Shown: positions 37,679-47,657 of the stretch, one piece after another | Position numbering within the stretch: the stretch's first letter is position 1 | Layout: each line of letters opens with the position of its first letter | DNA from: DASYQD01 sp963837455 | GTDB lineage: Bacteria; Acidobacteriota; Thermoanaerobaculia; Multivoradales; JAIOJS01 | Direction: 5' to 3' | Length of the DNA stretch: 64,000 nucleotides | Assembly (NCBI GenBank): GCA_963837455.1 | Contig: CAWINM010000001.1 | Coordinates: 434,001-498,000, forward strand | Translations under genes and position numbers: made by a program | Notes under the pieces: generated by a model | Told to the model about the DNA's origin: nothing | Database searches by the model: none | Seen by the model: the letters and a program-made list of their open reading frames with translations, nothing else

Positions 37679-38503
37679 CTACCCTTGTTTGCGGACCATG
37701 GTCAGGGTGGCCATGGTCTTCGCCGTGCCGTCCGGATTGCACTCGTACTTCAACATGTCGTGCTGCGCCTGCACCTCGCCCGCCGAGCCCTCGGCCGGCG
37801 GCGCCAGGATGTCCATGGCGTGCGGATCGCAGTCACCGTCGTTGCCGCCGCCGAAGCGGTGCTGGCCTTCATACTCGTTGACCTTGCGGGTGAGCAGGTC
37901 GTTGCCGGCCGGGAACCCCTCGTTGGACTGCATGATGACCTGGTAGCCCCAGGTGGCGGGGTCGCCACCGCCCAGCGCCGCGAGGTCGACCGTGGCGCTG
38001 ATGGTGCGCCCTGCCCCGCGGGTGCGGGTCGGCACCACGATCGCCGACTTCATCGCCGCCGCCTTCTGATCGATCTCGTTGTTGACCCGCCCCAGCGGCT
38101 GCGGCGAGAGGATCACCAGGCGATCCCAAGCGTCGGCCGGCGCGAAGGCGACGTTGAGGCCCGGAGGAGCGCCGGTGGAACCGCTGCCCTCCTTGTGGTC
38201 GGTGTCGATGAAGACGAACACCATTTGCACCGAGAAGCCCACTCCCATCCGCCAGGGGTCCTCTAGCGTGCTGTTGGTGGTCACCGCGAAGGTGACCTTG
38301 TCCCCCTTGGTCGTGACGTCGAGGCTAACGAGGTCGAACGACCCCGCCTTGTACACGCCGTCGGTGGGATAGGTGTAGTTGCCCGGCCCGTTGTCGTCGC
38401 CGACCGGGTCCTTGAAGGTGATCGACTGCGCCCACAGGGTACCGGCGGCCAGGGCGCCGACCCAGGCCACCGCTCCCACTCTCCACCATGTCGACCGTCG
38501 CAT
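37679..38503 (-). CDS. Secreted glucodextranase C-terminal-like module protein (copy 2)
   Basis: A 274-aa exported protein with a signal peptide (WRVGAVAWVGALAAGTLWAQ) and the module signature DPVGDDNGPGNYTYPTDGVY, followed by VFVFIDTDHKEGSGSTGAPP. It has the same fold family as the protein at 34389 but a shorter C-terminal part, ending with Cys residues (GDCDPHAMD, YECNPDG). The start at 38503 has a perfect AAAGGAGG 8 nt upstream; the frame upstream to 38536 is not needed. It lies between MalG and the outer-membrane barrel. A glucan-binding or complex-stabilising role is inferred from the glucodextranase domain. Confidence 0.78.
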   Translation of the reverse strand: MRRSTWWRVGAVAWVGALAAGTLWAQSITFKDPVGDDNGPGNYTYPTDGVYKAGSFDLVSLDVTTKGDKVTFAVTTNSTLEDPWRMGVGFSVQMVFVFIDTDHKEGSGSTGAPPGLNVAFAPADAWDRLVILSPQPLGRVNNEIDQKAAAMKSAIVVPTRTRGAGRTISATVDLAALGGGDPATWGYQVIMQSNEGFPAGNDLLTRKVNEYEGQHRFGGGNDGDCDPHAMDILAPPAEGSAGEVQAQHDMLKYECNPDGTAKTMATLTMVRKQG

Positions 38504-38532
38504 GCGAAGCCTCCTTTCGGCTCTCTCTCCAA

Positions 38533-39412
38533 TCAACCCTTGACGGCCCCGGCGGTGAGGCCGGAGACCAGGTAGCGCTGCAGGAACATGAACAGGGCGC
38601 CCACCGGGATGGCGGTGACGATGGCGCCGGCGGCGAAGTAGCCCCCACTGCTGCGGTGTACCGACGAAGAAACGCGAGGCCGACCGGGGCGGTATACATC
38701 GTCTCCTTGTCCATGAAGGTGGCCGCCAGGATGAACTCGTTCCATGCCGTCATGAACGAGAACAGCGCGGTCACCGCCACCGCCGGCTTCGCCAGCGGCA
38801 GCACGATGCTCAAGAAGACCCTGCCGGCGAGGCGCCGTCGATGAGCGCCGACTCCTCCAGCTCCCTGGGAATGGTGTCGAAATAGCCCTTGAGCATCCAC
38901 ACGCAAAAGGGTATTGCGGTCATCGCGTAAACCAGCACCAGGCCCGGCCAGGTCGAGCCCAGCCAGCCACTTGACGATGATGATGTAGAGCGGGATCAAC
39001 ATCAGCACGCCGGGGAACATCTGCGAGACCAGGAACGACATCAGCCCGGCGCGGCGCCGCGGGAAGCGGAACCGCGAGAAGGCGTAGCCGGCGGTGCAGG
39101 CCAGCGCCACGCCGAGCACCGTCGTCGCCGCCGAGACGATCGCACTGTTGAACAGCCAGCGCGCGAACGGCTGCTGGGAGAAGAGGTCGGTGAAGTTGGC
39201 GGCCGAGAGGTGGTCGGGCCAGGGGATCACCGCCCGCAGCCGGTCGAGCCAGCTGGGGTCCGGCGGCAGGTGGACGATGGCGAGCTGCTGCTGGCCGGAG
39301 AAAGCGATGCTGGACACCCACAGCACGGGGTAGATGGTGGGTGATCGCCGCCAGCCACCAGGATGAGGTGCAGCGGCCGGTGGGGCGGCTCGTCGCTACG
39401 GCGATGGCTCAC
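38533..39412 (-). CDS. malG: Sugar ABC transporter permease, MalG-like (frameshifted)
   Basis: Inner-membrane permease of a maltose/maltodextrin-type ABC importer. It starts MSHRRSDEPPHRPLHLILVAG at 39412, overlapping the MalF stop, and then needs at least four frame changes near 39335, 38955, 38830 and 38660. Joined, it shows NSAIVSAATTVLGVALACT, the helix SFLVSQMFPGVLMLIPLYII, the EAA loop ELEESALIDGAS that contacts the ATPase, VLPLAKPAVAVTALFSFMTA and AIPVGALFMFLQRYLVSGLT with the typical MalG end TAGAVKG. The indels are concentrated here and in malF, so sequence error is the likely cause. Confidence 0.82.
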
Positions 39413-41448
39413 GTCACGGCCTCCGTGCCCTTGGTGACCCGGTTCTGCCAGGTGCCATAGGCGAAGAGGATGAAGAAGATGATCGTCGAGTAGGCGGCAG
39501 CGTAGCCATAGCGGTACTGCTCGAAGGCGATCTTGTACGCCTCGGTGATGAGGATCTCGGTCGAGCCTGCCGGCTCGCCCGCCGACACCAGGTAGATGAT
39601 GTTGAACATGTTGAAGGTCCAGATCATCGAGATGATCACCGCCGGCACCAGCGCCGGCTTGAGCGAGGGCAGGGTGATGTGCGCAACTGCTGCCAGCGCG
39701 AAGCGCCGTCCACCCTCGCCGCCTCGTAGATGTCGGTGGAGATCGACTGCAGCGCGCCGAGGGAGATCACCATCATGAAGGGGAACGACAGCCAGCCGTT
39801 GGTGGCGAGCATCCGCGGCGAACGAGGTCGCCGAGCGTGCTCGAACCACGACACTGGCGCAGCCCCGAACAGCTGCAAGACCTGGTTGATCCGCCGAACT
39901 GCCGATGGAACATCCCCCTCCAGATCAGCGCGGTGATGTAGTTCGGCATCGCCCAGGGCAGGATAAGATGACCCGGTAGACGGGACGCAGGGCGAGGCGC
40001 GGCGTGTTGAGGATGAGCGCCAGGACGAGCCCGCCGGTGACGCCCAGGGCGACGTTGGTCACCGTCCAGACGATGGTGAAGAGCAGGGTCCAGTAGAAGT
40101 TGCCGTAGTTCCAGGTGAGACCCGCGGCGGTGTGGGTGACGAGGTGGAAGTCGCCGAGGATGTCGGTGAAGTTGGAGAGACCGACCCACAGCTCGGTGAG
40201 CGGCTTCTGACTGTTGTAGATGTTGGCGTTGGTGAAGGCGAGGGTGATGCCGTAGAGGAAGGGGAAGAAGACCAGCACCAGCATGCCGATCATCGCCGGC
40301 AGGGCATAGGCATAGGCGACGCGGAAGCGGACCAGGGTGGTCCACGCCTGCAGCGCGGCGCCGGTGCCCACGATCAGGAAGAGGGCAAGCGCCAGGATGA
40401 CGGCGCCGGCGGCGGGCCGCAGCGCTCTCTTGCGCACCGCGGCGGCCGCCGCGTCCACGGCCGCCTTCACCAAGCCGGTCGTGGTCAGCTCGCCGCGGGG
40501 ATGGCGGAAGCGGTCGGCGTCCCAGGCCGCAGGCTGCAGGGGCTCGTGCGTGGCGGCGCCGAGCTGCGCCAGCACCGCCTCGGCACGCTGTGCCCTGGCG
40601 GCAACGTCGACGGCGACCTCGGACGCGGCGCCGCGGCGGGAGGCCGCCAGCGAGCGGGCGGTCGACAGCGCATAGCCACCGACGCCGGCGACGACGAGCA
40701 GCGTCGCCGCCACCCCCGCCAGCCAGCGACGGCCGCGCAGCAGCGGCCAGAGGGCGAGGAAGGCGACCACGGGCAGCGCCGCCGCCGCCAGCGCTCGCCA
40801 GCTCGCCGGCCGCGGCGCCGGCGCCATGGGACGCGTGTCCACCTGCACCAGCCCCGCCACCTCGCCACCGGTCACCCAGGGCGTCGACAACCGCAGCCCG
40901 CCGTCGGGGAGCTGCTCGACGACGATCTCCTCCTGCCGCACGCCCCCCTCGCGGTTGGCCTCCACCGCCGAGCGCAGCTGCCGGGCGAGGTCGTACACCG
41001 GCTTCTCGTCGCGCACCAGGCGGCGCGGCGGCGCCCCGCGCTCGCGATCGGCAGCGTCGGTCGAGGCGACCAATGTGCGGCTGTCGATGTCCACCACGCG
41101 CAGCGCCCGCACCCGCGGGTCGGCCTCGGTCCACAGCTCGACGGCCTTGCCGACCACCGACCGCGCCGCCTCGACAGGCGTCTCCTCGATGACGCTGCCC
41201 TCCTCGGGCGGCGTGCCGGGGGCCGGCGCCTGGGCGGCGGCGGCGGCCTCCCGCGCGCGGCCGGCGAGGTCGGCGAAGGCCTGCAGCGAGACCACCGTCC
41301 GTCGCGCCGCCAGCTCTTCGGCGAGGCTCGAGCGCAGCTCGGAGACGCCGGCCCACACTAGCCCGACGCCTATGACGAGGCCGAGCAGCAGCCCGGCGAG
41401 CAGGCGCTTGCGTGGGTCGGGGAGCGGACGGGTAGCTTCGGCGTTCAG
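39409..41448 (-). CDS. malF: MalF-like sugar ABC permease with N-terminal sensor-like extension (frameshifted)
   Basis: The C-terminal 310 or so residues form a MalF-type permease: PAMIGMLVLVFFPFLYGITL, the conserved LALILNTPRLALRPVYR region, ILPWAMPNYITALIWRGMF, the EAA loop IYEAARVDGASRWQQLR, and the end WTFNMFNIIYLVSAGEP. Frame changes occur near 39970, 39890, 39820 and 39690. The N-terminal 350 residues are intact and unusual: a membrane helix (LLAGLLLGLVIGVGLVWAG), then an extracytoplasmic region with VRALRVVDIDSRTLVAST and VRQEEIVVEQLPDGGLRLST that resembles a single Cache-type sensor domain, then further helices before the permease. A start near CTG 41448 has GGAGG 7 nt upstream; GTG 41361 is an alternative. 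The malE gene precedes it by 22 nt. Confidence 0.78.
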
Positions 41449-41470
41449 GGCAAACCTCCGGCGGGCGCCC

Positions 41471-42697
41471 TCACCCGCGCAGCTTGGCGATACGTTCGAT
41501 GACTTCCTTCTGCGCCTGCTCGAGCGCCGCCTTGGGCGTCGCCGCCCTCTTCACCACGGCGTTCATCGCCGTCGTCGCCGGCGACCAGACCATCGTCATC
41601 TCGGGCAGGTTGGGCATCGGCACCGCCACTTCGACCTGCTTGCGGAAGGCCTCGAGGATGGGGTCGGCCTTCACCTGCGGGTCGTCGTAGACCGCCTTGT
41701 TGGCCGGCGTCTGGCGCCCCTCGAGGGCGAGGGTGCGCGCCGCCGGCAGGTCGGTGAGGTACTGGACGAAGTCGTAGGCGGCGTCCTTGCTCTTCGACGG
41801 CGCCGCGATGTACACGCCCTCGACGGTCATCCACGGGCGCATCGGCTTGCCCCCTGCCTCGTCGATGGTGGGCAGCATGGCGAGCCCGTACTTCACCTCG
41901 GGCGCGATCTCGCCGAGGAACCACGGGCCGGAGAAGACCATCGCCGCCTTGCCCTGGTTGAAGAGCGCGGTGATGAGCGCGGTCGAGGGCTCGGCGGGGA
42001 GGATCTTGTCCTTGTCGAGCCAGCGCATCAGCAGCTCGATCGACTTGACGTTGGCAGGGTCGTCGAGCGTCGGCTTGCGGTCGGGGCCGAAGACATGGCC
42101 GCCGAAGCCGTTCATCAGCGCGGCGTGGTAGTAGAAGTCCGAGAACCAGTAGGCGAGGCCGAACCTCCCCTCCGCGGGCTTGCCCAGCTTCTTGGCCAGG
42201 GCCACCAGCTCGCCGGTGGTCTTGGGCGGCGTCTGCACCAGCGCCTTGTTGTAGACGAGGGTGATGACCTTGTAGTTGAGCGGCAGGCCGTAGACGTTGC
42301 CCTGGTAGGTCATCGCCTCCATGGTGGAGGGCAGGAAGCGCTGCTTGGTGGCGTCGTCGAGGAAGAAATCGATGGGCTCGACGGTGTTGCCGGCCACAAC
42401 CCAGCCGCCCAGGCGGTCCTGCGCGTAGATGAAGACGTCCGGACCCTTGCCGCGCGGCACCGCGGCGGTGATCTTGTCGGCGAAGGCGTCGTAGGGAACT
42501 GCCAGCGTCGTAACCTTGATTCCCTTGGCGGCGCGCGTCTGGTTGTACGCCGCCACCACCTTCTCGAAGGCGTCCTTCTCACCGCCCCGGTAGGCGTGCC
42601 ACACCACCAGCTCGGTGGCGGCGCCGGCGGGAGCCACGGCCGTCAGCACCAGGCCGGCGGCGGCGAGCAGACGCAGGAGAGCGCGCAGGGTCTTCAT
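41471..42697 (-). CDS. malE: Periplasmic maltose/maltodextrin-binding protein, MalE-like
   Basis: Solute-binding protein of the ABC importer, 408 aa. Signal peptide LRLLAAAGLVLTAVAPAGA is followed by TELVVWHAYRGGEKDAFEKV, the normal start of family 1 sugar-binding proteins. The typical segments FADKITAAVPRGKGPDVFIY, YGLPLNYKVITLVYNKALV, QGKAAMVFSGPWFLGEIAPE and WMTVEGVYIAAPSKSKDAAY are in order. GGAGG lies 9 nt upstream of the ATG. MalK is 12 nt upstream and the MalF-like permease downstream. The sugar is inferred as maltose/maltodextrin from the GH13 genes around it. Confidence 0.92.
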   Translation of the reverse strand: MKTLRALLRLLAAAGLVLTAVAPAGAATELVVWHAYRGGEKDAFEKVVAAYNQTRAAKGIKVTTLAVPYDAFADKITAAVPRGKGPDVFIYAQDRLGGWVVAGNTVEPIDFFLDDATKQRFLPSTMEAMTYQGNVYGLPLNYKVITLVYNKALVQTPPKTTGELVALAKKLGKPAEGRFGLAYWFSDFYYHAALMNGFGGHVFGPDRKPTLDDPANVKSIELLMRWLDKDKILPAEPSTALITALFNQGKAAMVFSGPWFLGEIAPEVKYGLAMLPTIDEAGGKPMRPWMTVEGVYIAAPSKSKDAAYDFVQYLTDLPAARTLALEGRQTPANKAVYDDPQVKADPILEAFRKQVEVAVPMPNLPEMTMVWSPATTAMNAVVKRAATPKAALEQAQKEVIERIAKLRG

Positions 42698-42709
42698 CGC
42701 CAGGACCTC

Positions 42710-43811
<1,102 letters not shown>

Positions 43812-43826
43812 CGCTCGCACACCTCC

Positions 43827-45395
43827 TCAGGGGATCGCCGCCAAGATGCGGAAGCCGTGCGCGGGCACGCTCAGCGCCAGCTCGCCACTTGCAACCGGCG
43901 CCGTCTCGCCGCTCCATTCGTCGCGCACTGCCTTGGCGGCCCAGGCGGCGGGTGCCGCGAGAGTGGCGCCGGCAGCGGCGCCGCCGCGGTTGACTGCCAC
44001 CAGGACCACCTCCCCGCTCGCCGCGTCGCGGCGGGAGAAGACGAGCAGGTCCCCTGCGCTCGCCACGCCCTCCTGGGTGCCCTCGGCGAGCGCCGGGTGG
44101 GCGCGGCGAATGGCGATCAGCCTCTGGTAGTCGCGCCGCAGCGCCTCGTCGCGCGGCCTGCCGGCACCGGGCAGGATCGCTCGCTCGCCCCACGGCATGT
44201 CGCTGCGGTTGTCCGGCCAGTCGCCGCCCAGGCGCCCGACCTCCTCGCCGTAGTAGATGACGGGGATGCCGCCGGTGGTGAGCTCGAGGGCGGCGGCGAG
44301 ACGGAACAGATCCTTGTCGCCAGCGAGCTGGAACAGCGCTCCCGGCACGTCGTGCGAGGAGAGGAAGTGCGCCAGCAGGTGGCCGGCGCGCACCTTGCCG
44401 CGCGACTCGAGGTAGTGCTCGTAGGCGACGGTGCGGCCGCGACCCTGCACCCAGCCGAGGGTGCTGCCCTGGAAGCCGAAGTCGAAGCCGGCGTCGAGCT
44501 CGTCGGCGGCGAACCAGGGGTCGAGCACCTGCGCGTCGCCACCCCACACCTCGCCGAGCAGGAAGAAGCCGGGAGAGAGCTCGGCGCGGGTGCGCCGACG
44601 GTGCTGCTGCCAGAACTCGTGCGGCACGTGCTTGACGGTGTCGAGGCGGAAGCCGTCGACGCCGGCGCGCTTGGCGATCGGCAGCTGCCAGTCCATCAGC
44701 TGCTTGGCGATGGCGGGCACCTCGGTGCGGAAGTCGGGCAGCCCGGAGACGCAGCTGGTGAGGTCGTCGCTGCCGCAGCCGCCGTTGTCGCCGCTGCGCA
44801 GCCAGCTCCTCGTCACCGGGTCGGTCAGGTAATGGGAGTGGTAGCCGGCGTGGTTGTAGACGACGTCGAGCAGCACGCGGATGCCGCGGGCATGGGCGGC
44901 GGCGACCAGCGCCGCCAGCTCGGCCTCGCTGCCGAAGCGGCTGTCGAGGCGCGAGAAGTCGTCCGGCCAGTAGCCGTGGTAAGCCCAGTCAGGGAAGCCG
45001 GCACCGGTGACGAAGCCATCGATGTTCTTGACCACCGGCGTGATCCACAGCGCGGTGACGCCGAGCGAGGCGATCTCGTCGATCTGCTGGGTGAGCCCGG
45101 CGAGGTCGCCGCCATGGAAGGTCCCCTTGGCGGTGAGGTCGACGTCACGGTCGTTGCCGCGGTCGCCGTCGGCGAAGCGGTCGACGATGGCGAAGTAGAG
45201 GACCTCGCGCGACCACGGGCGAGCAGGCAGCGGAGCGGGAGCGACGCTCGCGACCGCGGGCGGGGCCGGCGCCGGCGGCCGCGGAGCACCGCTCGTGGTA
45301 CAGGCGGCGGTGAGCGCCACCAGCGCGAGCGGCCATCCCGCGCGCCAGAGCCGCCGGGAGAGGTCCGACCGCGAGGAGACGCCAGCATTCGGCAT
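43827..45395 (-). CDS. GH13 alpha-amylase family glycosidase, lipoprotein (first gene of malt operon)
   Basis: A 522-aa alpha-glucan hydrolase. The ATG at 45395 is followed by a signal with the lipobox LTAACTTSG. The GH13 regions are LWITPVVKNIDGFVTGAGFP, VLLDVVYNHAGYHSHYL, GVDGFRLDTVKHVP (nucleophile Asp about 252), FLLGEVWGGD (Glu about 282) and FLSSHDVPG (Asp about 349). The entry VLYFAIVDRFADGDRGNDRD suggests a cyclomaltodextrinase/alpha-amylase-type enzyme. The reading frame remains open to 45563 upstream, but the lipoprotein signal fixes the start near 45395. It leads the operon with malK 15 nt downstream. Predicted to cut glucans at the cell surface or in the periplasm before import. 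Confidence 0.92.
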   Translation of the reverse strand: MPNAGVSSRSDLSRRLWRAGWPLALVALTAACTTSGAPRPPAPAPPAVASVAPAPLPARPWSREVLYFAIVDRFADGDRGNDRDVDLTAKGTFHGGDLAGLTQQIDEIASLGVTALWITPVVKNIDGFVTGAGFPDWAYHGYWPDDFSRLDSRFGSEAELAALVAAAHARGIRVLLDVVYNHAGYHSHYLTDPVTRSWLRSGDNGGCGSDDLTSCVSGLPDFRTEVPAIAKQLMDWQLPIAKRAGVDGFRLDTVKHVPHEFWQQHRRRTRAELSPGFFLLGEVWGGDAQVLDPWFAADELDAGFDFGFQGSTLGWVQGRGRTVAYEHYLESRGKVRAGHLLAHFLSSHDVPGALFQLAGDKDLFRLAAALELTTGGIPVIYYGEEVGRLGGDWPDNRSDMPWGERAILPGAGRPRDEALRRDYQRLIAIRRAHPALAEGTQEGVASAGDLLVFSRRDAASGEVVLVAVNRGGAAAGATLAAPAAWAAKAVRDEWSGETAPVASGELALSVPAHGFRILAAIP

Positions 45396-45777
45396 CGAAG
45401 CTCTGATCCCGTTGACACTAGGAGCCCGGGGCTCCCGGCTCCACCCCCCGATGACACGGGGCCTCCCACCCGAAGGGGTGGGTATCGGACCCAGTGCCCA
45501 GTGCCCCTGGCGCACTCGAATCAAGAGCCGCCACAAGGAGAGGGTCCCGTTCTTGGCAGCCATGGAGCTGCTGCGGGGCTATTCTCGATCCGGAGCCGTC
45601 GGTCCGACAATCCCCGACGGGTGGGGGCCATCGCCCTGGACGGGCACCACCCGCGGGGGCGGCGGCCGGTGCGAGCCCGGCGACGCGCGGCGGGATGGTG
45701 AAGCCGTGACACCAAAGGCCACCTCACCCCGCCGGGTCGGCGGGCCTGCCGGCCGGCGGGCGTAGGCTGGGCTCGCA
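45396..45777. promoter_or_regulatory. Regulatory region between the malt operon and the 45778 gene, with a palindromic operator candidate
   Basis: On the - strand, TAGTGT (45415-45420) is a -10-like box 19 nt before the GH13 ATG. Directly upstream of it is GGAGCCCGGGGCTCC (45421-45435), a 7-bp-arm inverted repeat with a 1-nt centre, in the usual place for a repressor in a promoter spacer. Another short inverted repeat CCCACCC/GGGTGGG lies near 45466-45484. On the + strand, TAGGCT (45763-45768) is 10-15 nt before the ATG at 45778. No protein-coding signal is convincing in the rest of this 382-nt stretch. Confidence 0.4.
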
Positions 45778-46008
45778 ATGCCCACCGAGAACCCTACGCA
45801 GAACGAGCTCGTCGCCGCCTTGCCAGACGCCCTCCACGCCGCGCTCGGGGTGCGGCTGACGCCGCGCGGAGGTCACGCCATCGAAGAGCCCCGGCGTGGC
45901 GGAATCGCCCACGACCCGACGGTCGCGCCGGCAAGGCGGGGGCGCGGGGGCGTCCTGGCGACGGTGGCCGTCGTCTCCCTGGAGACGTCGACGTGGCGAC
46001 TGGTGTGA
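45778..46008 (+). CDS. Small ORF overlapping ubiB-like gene, unknown
   Basis: An open frame of 76 codons starting ATG after a -10-like TAGGCT, with no ribosome-binding site, so it would be leaderless. It reads MPTENPTQNELVAALPDAL and ends by overlapping the GTG of the kinase gene. I recognise no domain, and the second half (ARRGRGGVLATVAVVSLE) is low in complexity. It could be a real short protein translationally coupled to the next gene, or chance in GC-rich DNA. Confidence 0.35.
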   Translation: MPTENPTQNELVAALPDALHAALGVRLTPRGGHAIEEPRRGGIAHDPTVAPARRGRGGVLATVAVVSLETSTWRLV

Positions 46009-47657
46009 CCCGCTGGCCCGACCTCGTCCGCCGCTCCCGCGAGGTGGTGGCGACGCTGGTGCGTCACGGCCTGGGATCGCTGGCTCGCGAGCTGCGCCTC
46101 CGCCGCTGGCCGCCGCCGTGGCCCTGGCGCTCCGGCACCGCTGCCGACCTACCCACGCACGCCGCCCGCCTGCGGCTCGCCCTCGAGGAGATGGGGGCGA
46201 CCTTCGTCAAGGTTGGGCAGATCCTCTCCACCCGCGCCGACCTGCTGCCTCCCGAGGTGATCGGGGAGCTTACGAAGCTGCAGGACGCCGCCCCCGCCGC
46301 GCCCTGGTCGGAAGTGCACGCGCTGCTCGAGGCAGAGCTCGGGCGGCCGCTCGCCGAGGCCTTCGCGGAGCTCTCACCCGAGCCCTTCGCCGCCGCCTCG
46401 CTGGGGCAGGTACACGCCGGCGTTCTTCCCGGCGGCGAGCAGGTGGCCGTGAAGGTGCTGCGCCCGGGGGTGGAGCGGCAGGTGGAGCTCGACCTCGCCG
46501 TCGTCAAGCGCCTCGGCGCCCTCGCCGCGCGCAACGCGGCGCTCGCCCCCTGGGAGCCGCAGCAGCTGGTCGACGAGCTGGCGCGGACGCTGCGCGCCGA
46601 GCTCGACTACCGGCGCGAGGCACGCAGCATCCAGCGTTTCGCCCGCCAGCTCGCCGGCCTGTCCGGCCTGCGGGTGCCGCGCCTCCATCCCGAGCTCTGC
46701 ACCCGCCGGGTGCTCACCATGGAGCGGCTCGACGGCGTGCGCATCGACGACCTCGCCAGCCTCGCCGCGCTGGGCGTCGACCGTCCCGCCCTCGCTCACC
46801 GCATGGCGGAGGTGCTCTTCCGCTCCGCCCTCCAACACGGCTTCTTCCACGCCGATCCCCATCCCGGCAACTTCCGGGTGCTCGCCGACGGCACCCTGGT
46901 GATGCTCGACTTCGGCATGATGGGCTACCTGGCACGGCGCGAGCGCGAGGCGTTGATGGAGCTGCTGCTCGCCCTCGTCACCGGCGACGCCGACCGTTGC
47001 GCCGACCGTCTCGCCGAGCTCGGCGTGCGCGGCGGCGGCGGCGAGGAGCGCCGGCTCCGCCGGCAGCTCGCCCAGCTGCTCTTCGACTACGCCGAGCTGC
47101 CCTTCGGCGAGCTGCCCATGGGCGAGGTCCTCGGGCGCGTGCTGGAGATCGCCCGCACCCTGCGCCTGAGCCTGCCCACCGAGCTCGCGCTGCTCGCCAA
47201 GACGGTGCTGATGGCGGAAGGGCTCGGTATGCGGCTCGATCCCGGGTTCCAGCTCGTGCCGGTGGCGCGACCGCTGGTGCGGGAGGCGCTCGCTGCGCGC
47301 CTCCTGCCGCCGGGCGGCGACCGCCTGCTGCAGGCGGCGCTCGACCTCACCGGGGTCGCCCGCGAGCTGCCCGCCCGCGCCCGCCGGCTCGGCGATCGTC
47401 TCGATCGCGGCGCCCTGCAGGTGGAGGTGCAGCTCGACCAGCGCGCCTTCGTCCATGAGCTCGAGCGACTGGTGCGCAACCTGCGGGCGTCGGCGCTCAG
47501 CGCCGCCGCCATCGTCGCCATGGGCCTGCTCATCCTCGCCCACCCGCCGGCCGGCCTGGCGCGGTGGGCGCCGTGGCTCTTCGGCGGCGGCCTGCTGGTC
47601 ACCCTCGGTCTGCTCGCCTACCTGGTGCTCGATAGCTGGCGCTCTCGGCGTCTGTGA
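45993..47657 (+). CDS. UbiB/AarF/ABC1-family kinase-like protein
   Basis: A 554-aa ABC1 atypical kinase, the family needed for ubiquinone or other prenyl lipid metabolism. The KxGQ signature FVKVGQILSTRADLLP has Lys about 73, followed by ASLGQVHAGVLPGGEQVAVKV with the ATP Lys, HADPHPGNFRVLADGTLVML and LDFGMMGYL with metal-binding Asp. Two hydrophobic helices close to the C-terminus (AAAIVAMGLLILAHPPAGLA and LFGGGLLVTLGLLAYLVL) anchor it. A GTG start at 45993 has GGAG 8 nt upstream; GTG 46005 is an alternative. The 3' end overlaps the convergent PAP2-family gene by 59 nt. Substrate unknown. Confidence 0.9.
   Translation: MATGVTRWPDLVRRSREVVATLVRHGLGSLARELRLRRWPPPWPWRSGTAADLPTHAARLRLALEEMGATFVKVGQILSTRADLLPPEVIGELTKLQDAAPAAPWSEVHALLEAELGRPLAEAFAELSPEPFAAASLGQVHAGVLPGGEQVAVKVLRPGVERQVELDLAVVKRLGALAARNAALAPWEPQQLVDELARTLRAELDYRREARSIQRFARQLAGLSGLRVPRLHPELCTRRVLTMERLDGVRIDDLASLAALGVDRPALAHRMAEVLFRSALQHGFFHADPHPGNFRVLADGTLVMLDFGMMGYLARREREALMELLLALVTGDADRCADRLAELGVRGGGGEERRLRRQLAQLLFDYAELPFGELPMGEVLGRVLEIARTLRLSLPTELALLAKTVLMAEGLGMRLDPGFQLVPVARPLVREALAARLLPPGGDRLLQAALDLTGVARELPARARRLGDRLDRGALQVEVQLDQRAFVHELERLVRNLRASALSAAAIVAMGLLILAHPPAGLARWAPWLFGGGLLVTLGLLAYLVLDSWRSRRL

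Noticed and set aside
45412..45417. TTGACA on the + strand as a -35 box
   Set aside because: No -10 box lies 16-18 nt downstream, and the sequence is the reverse of the - strand TAGTGT region.
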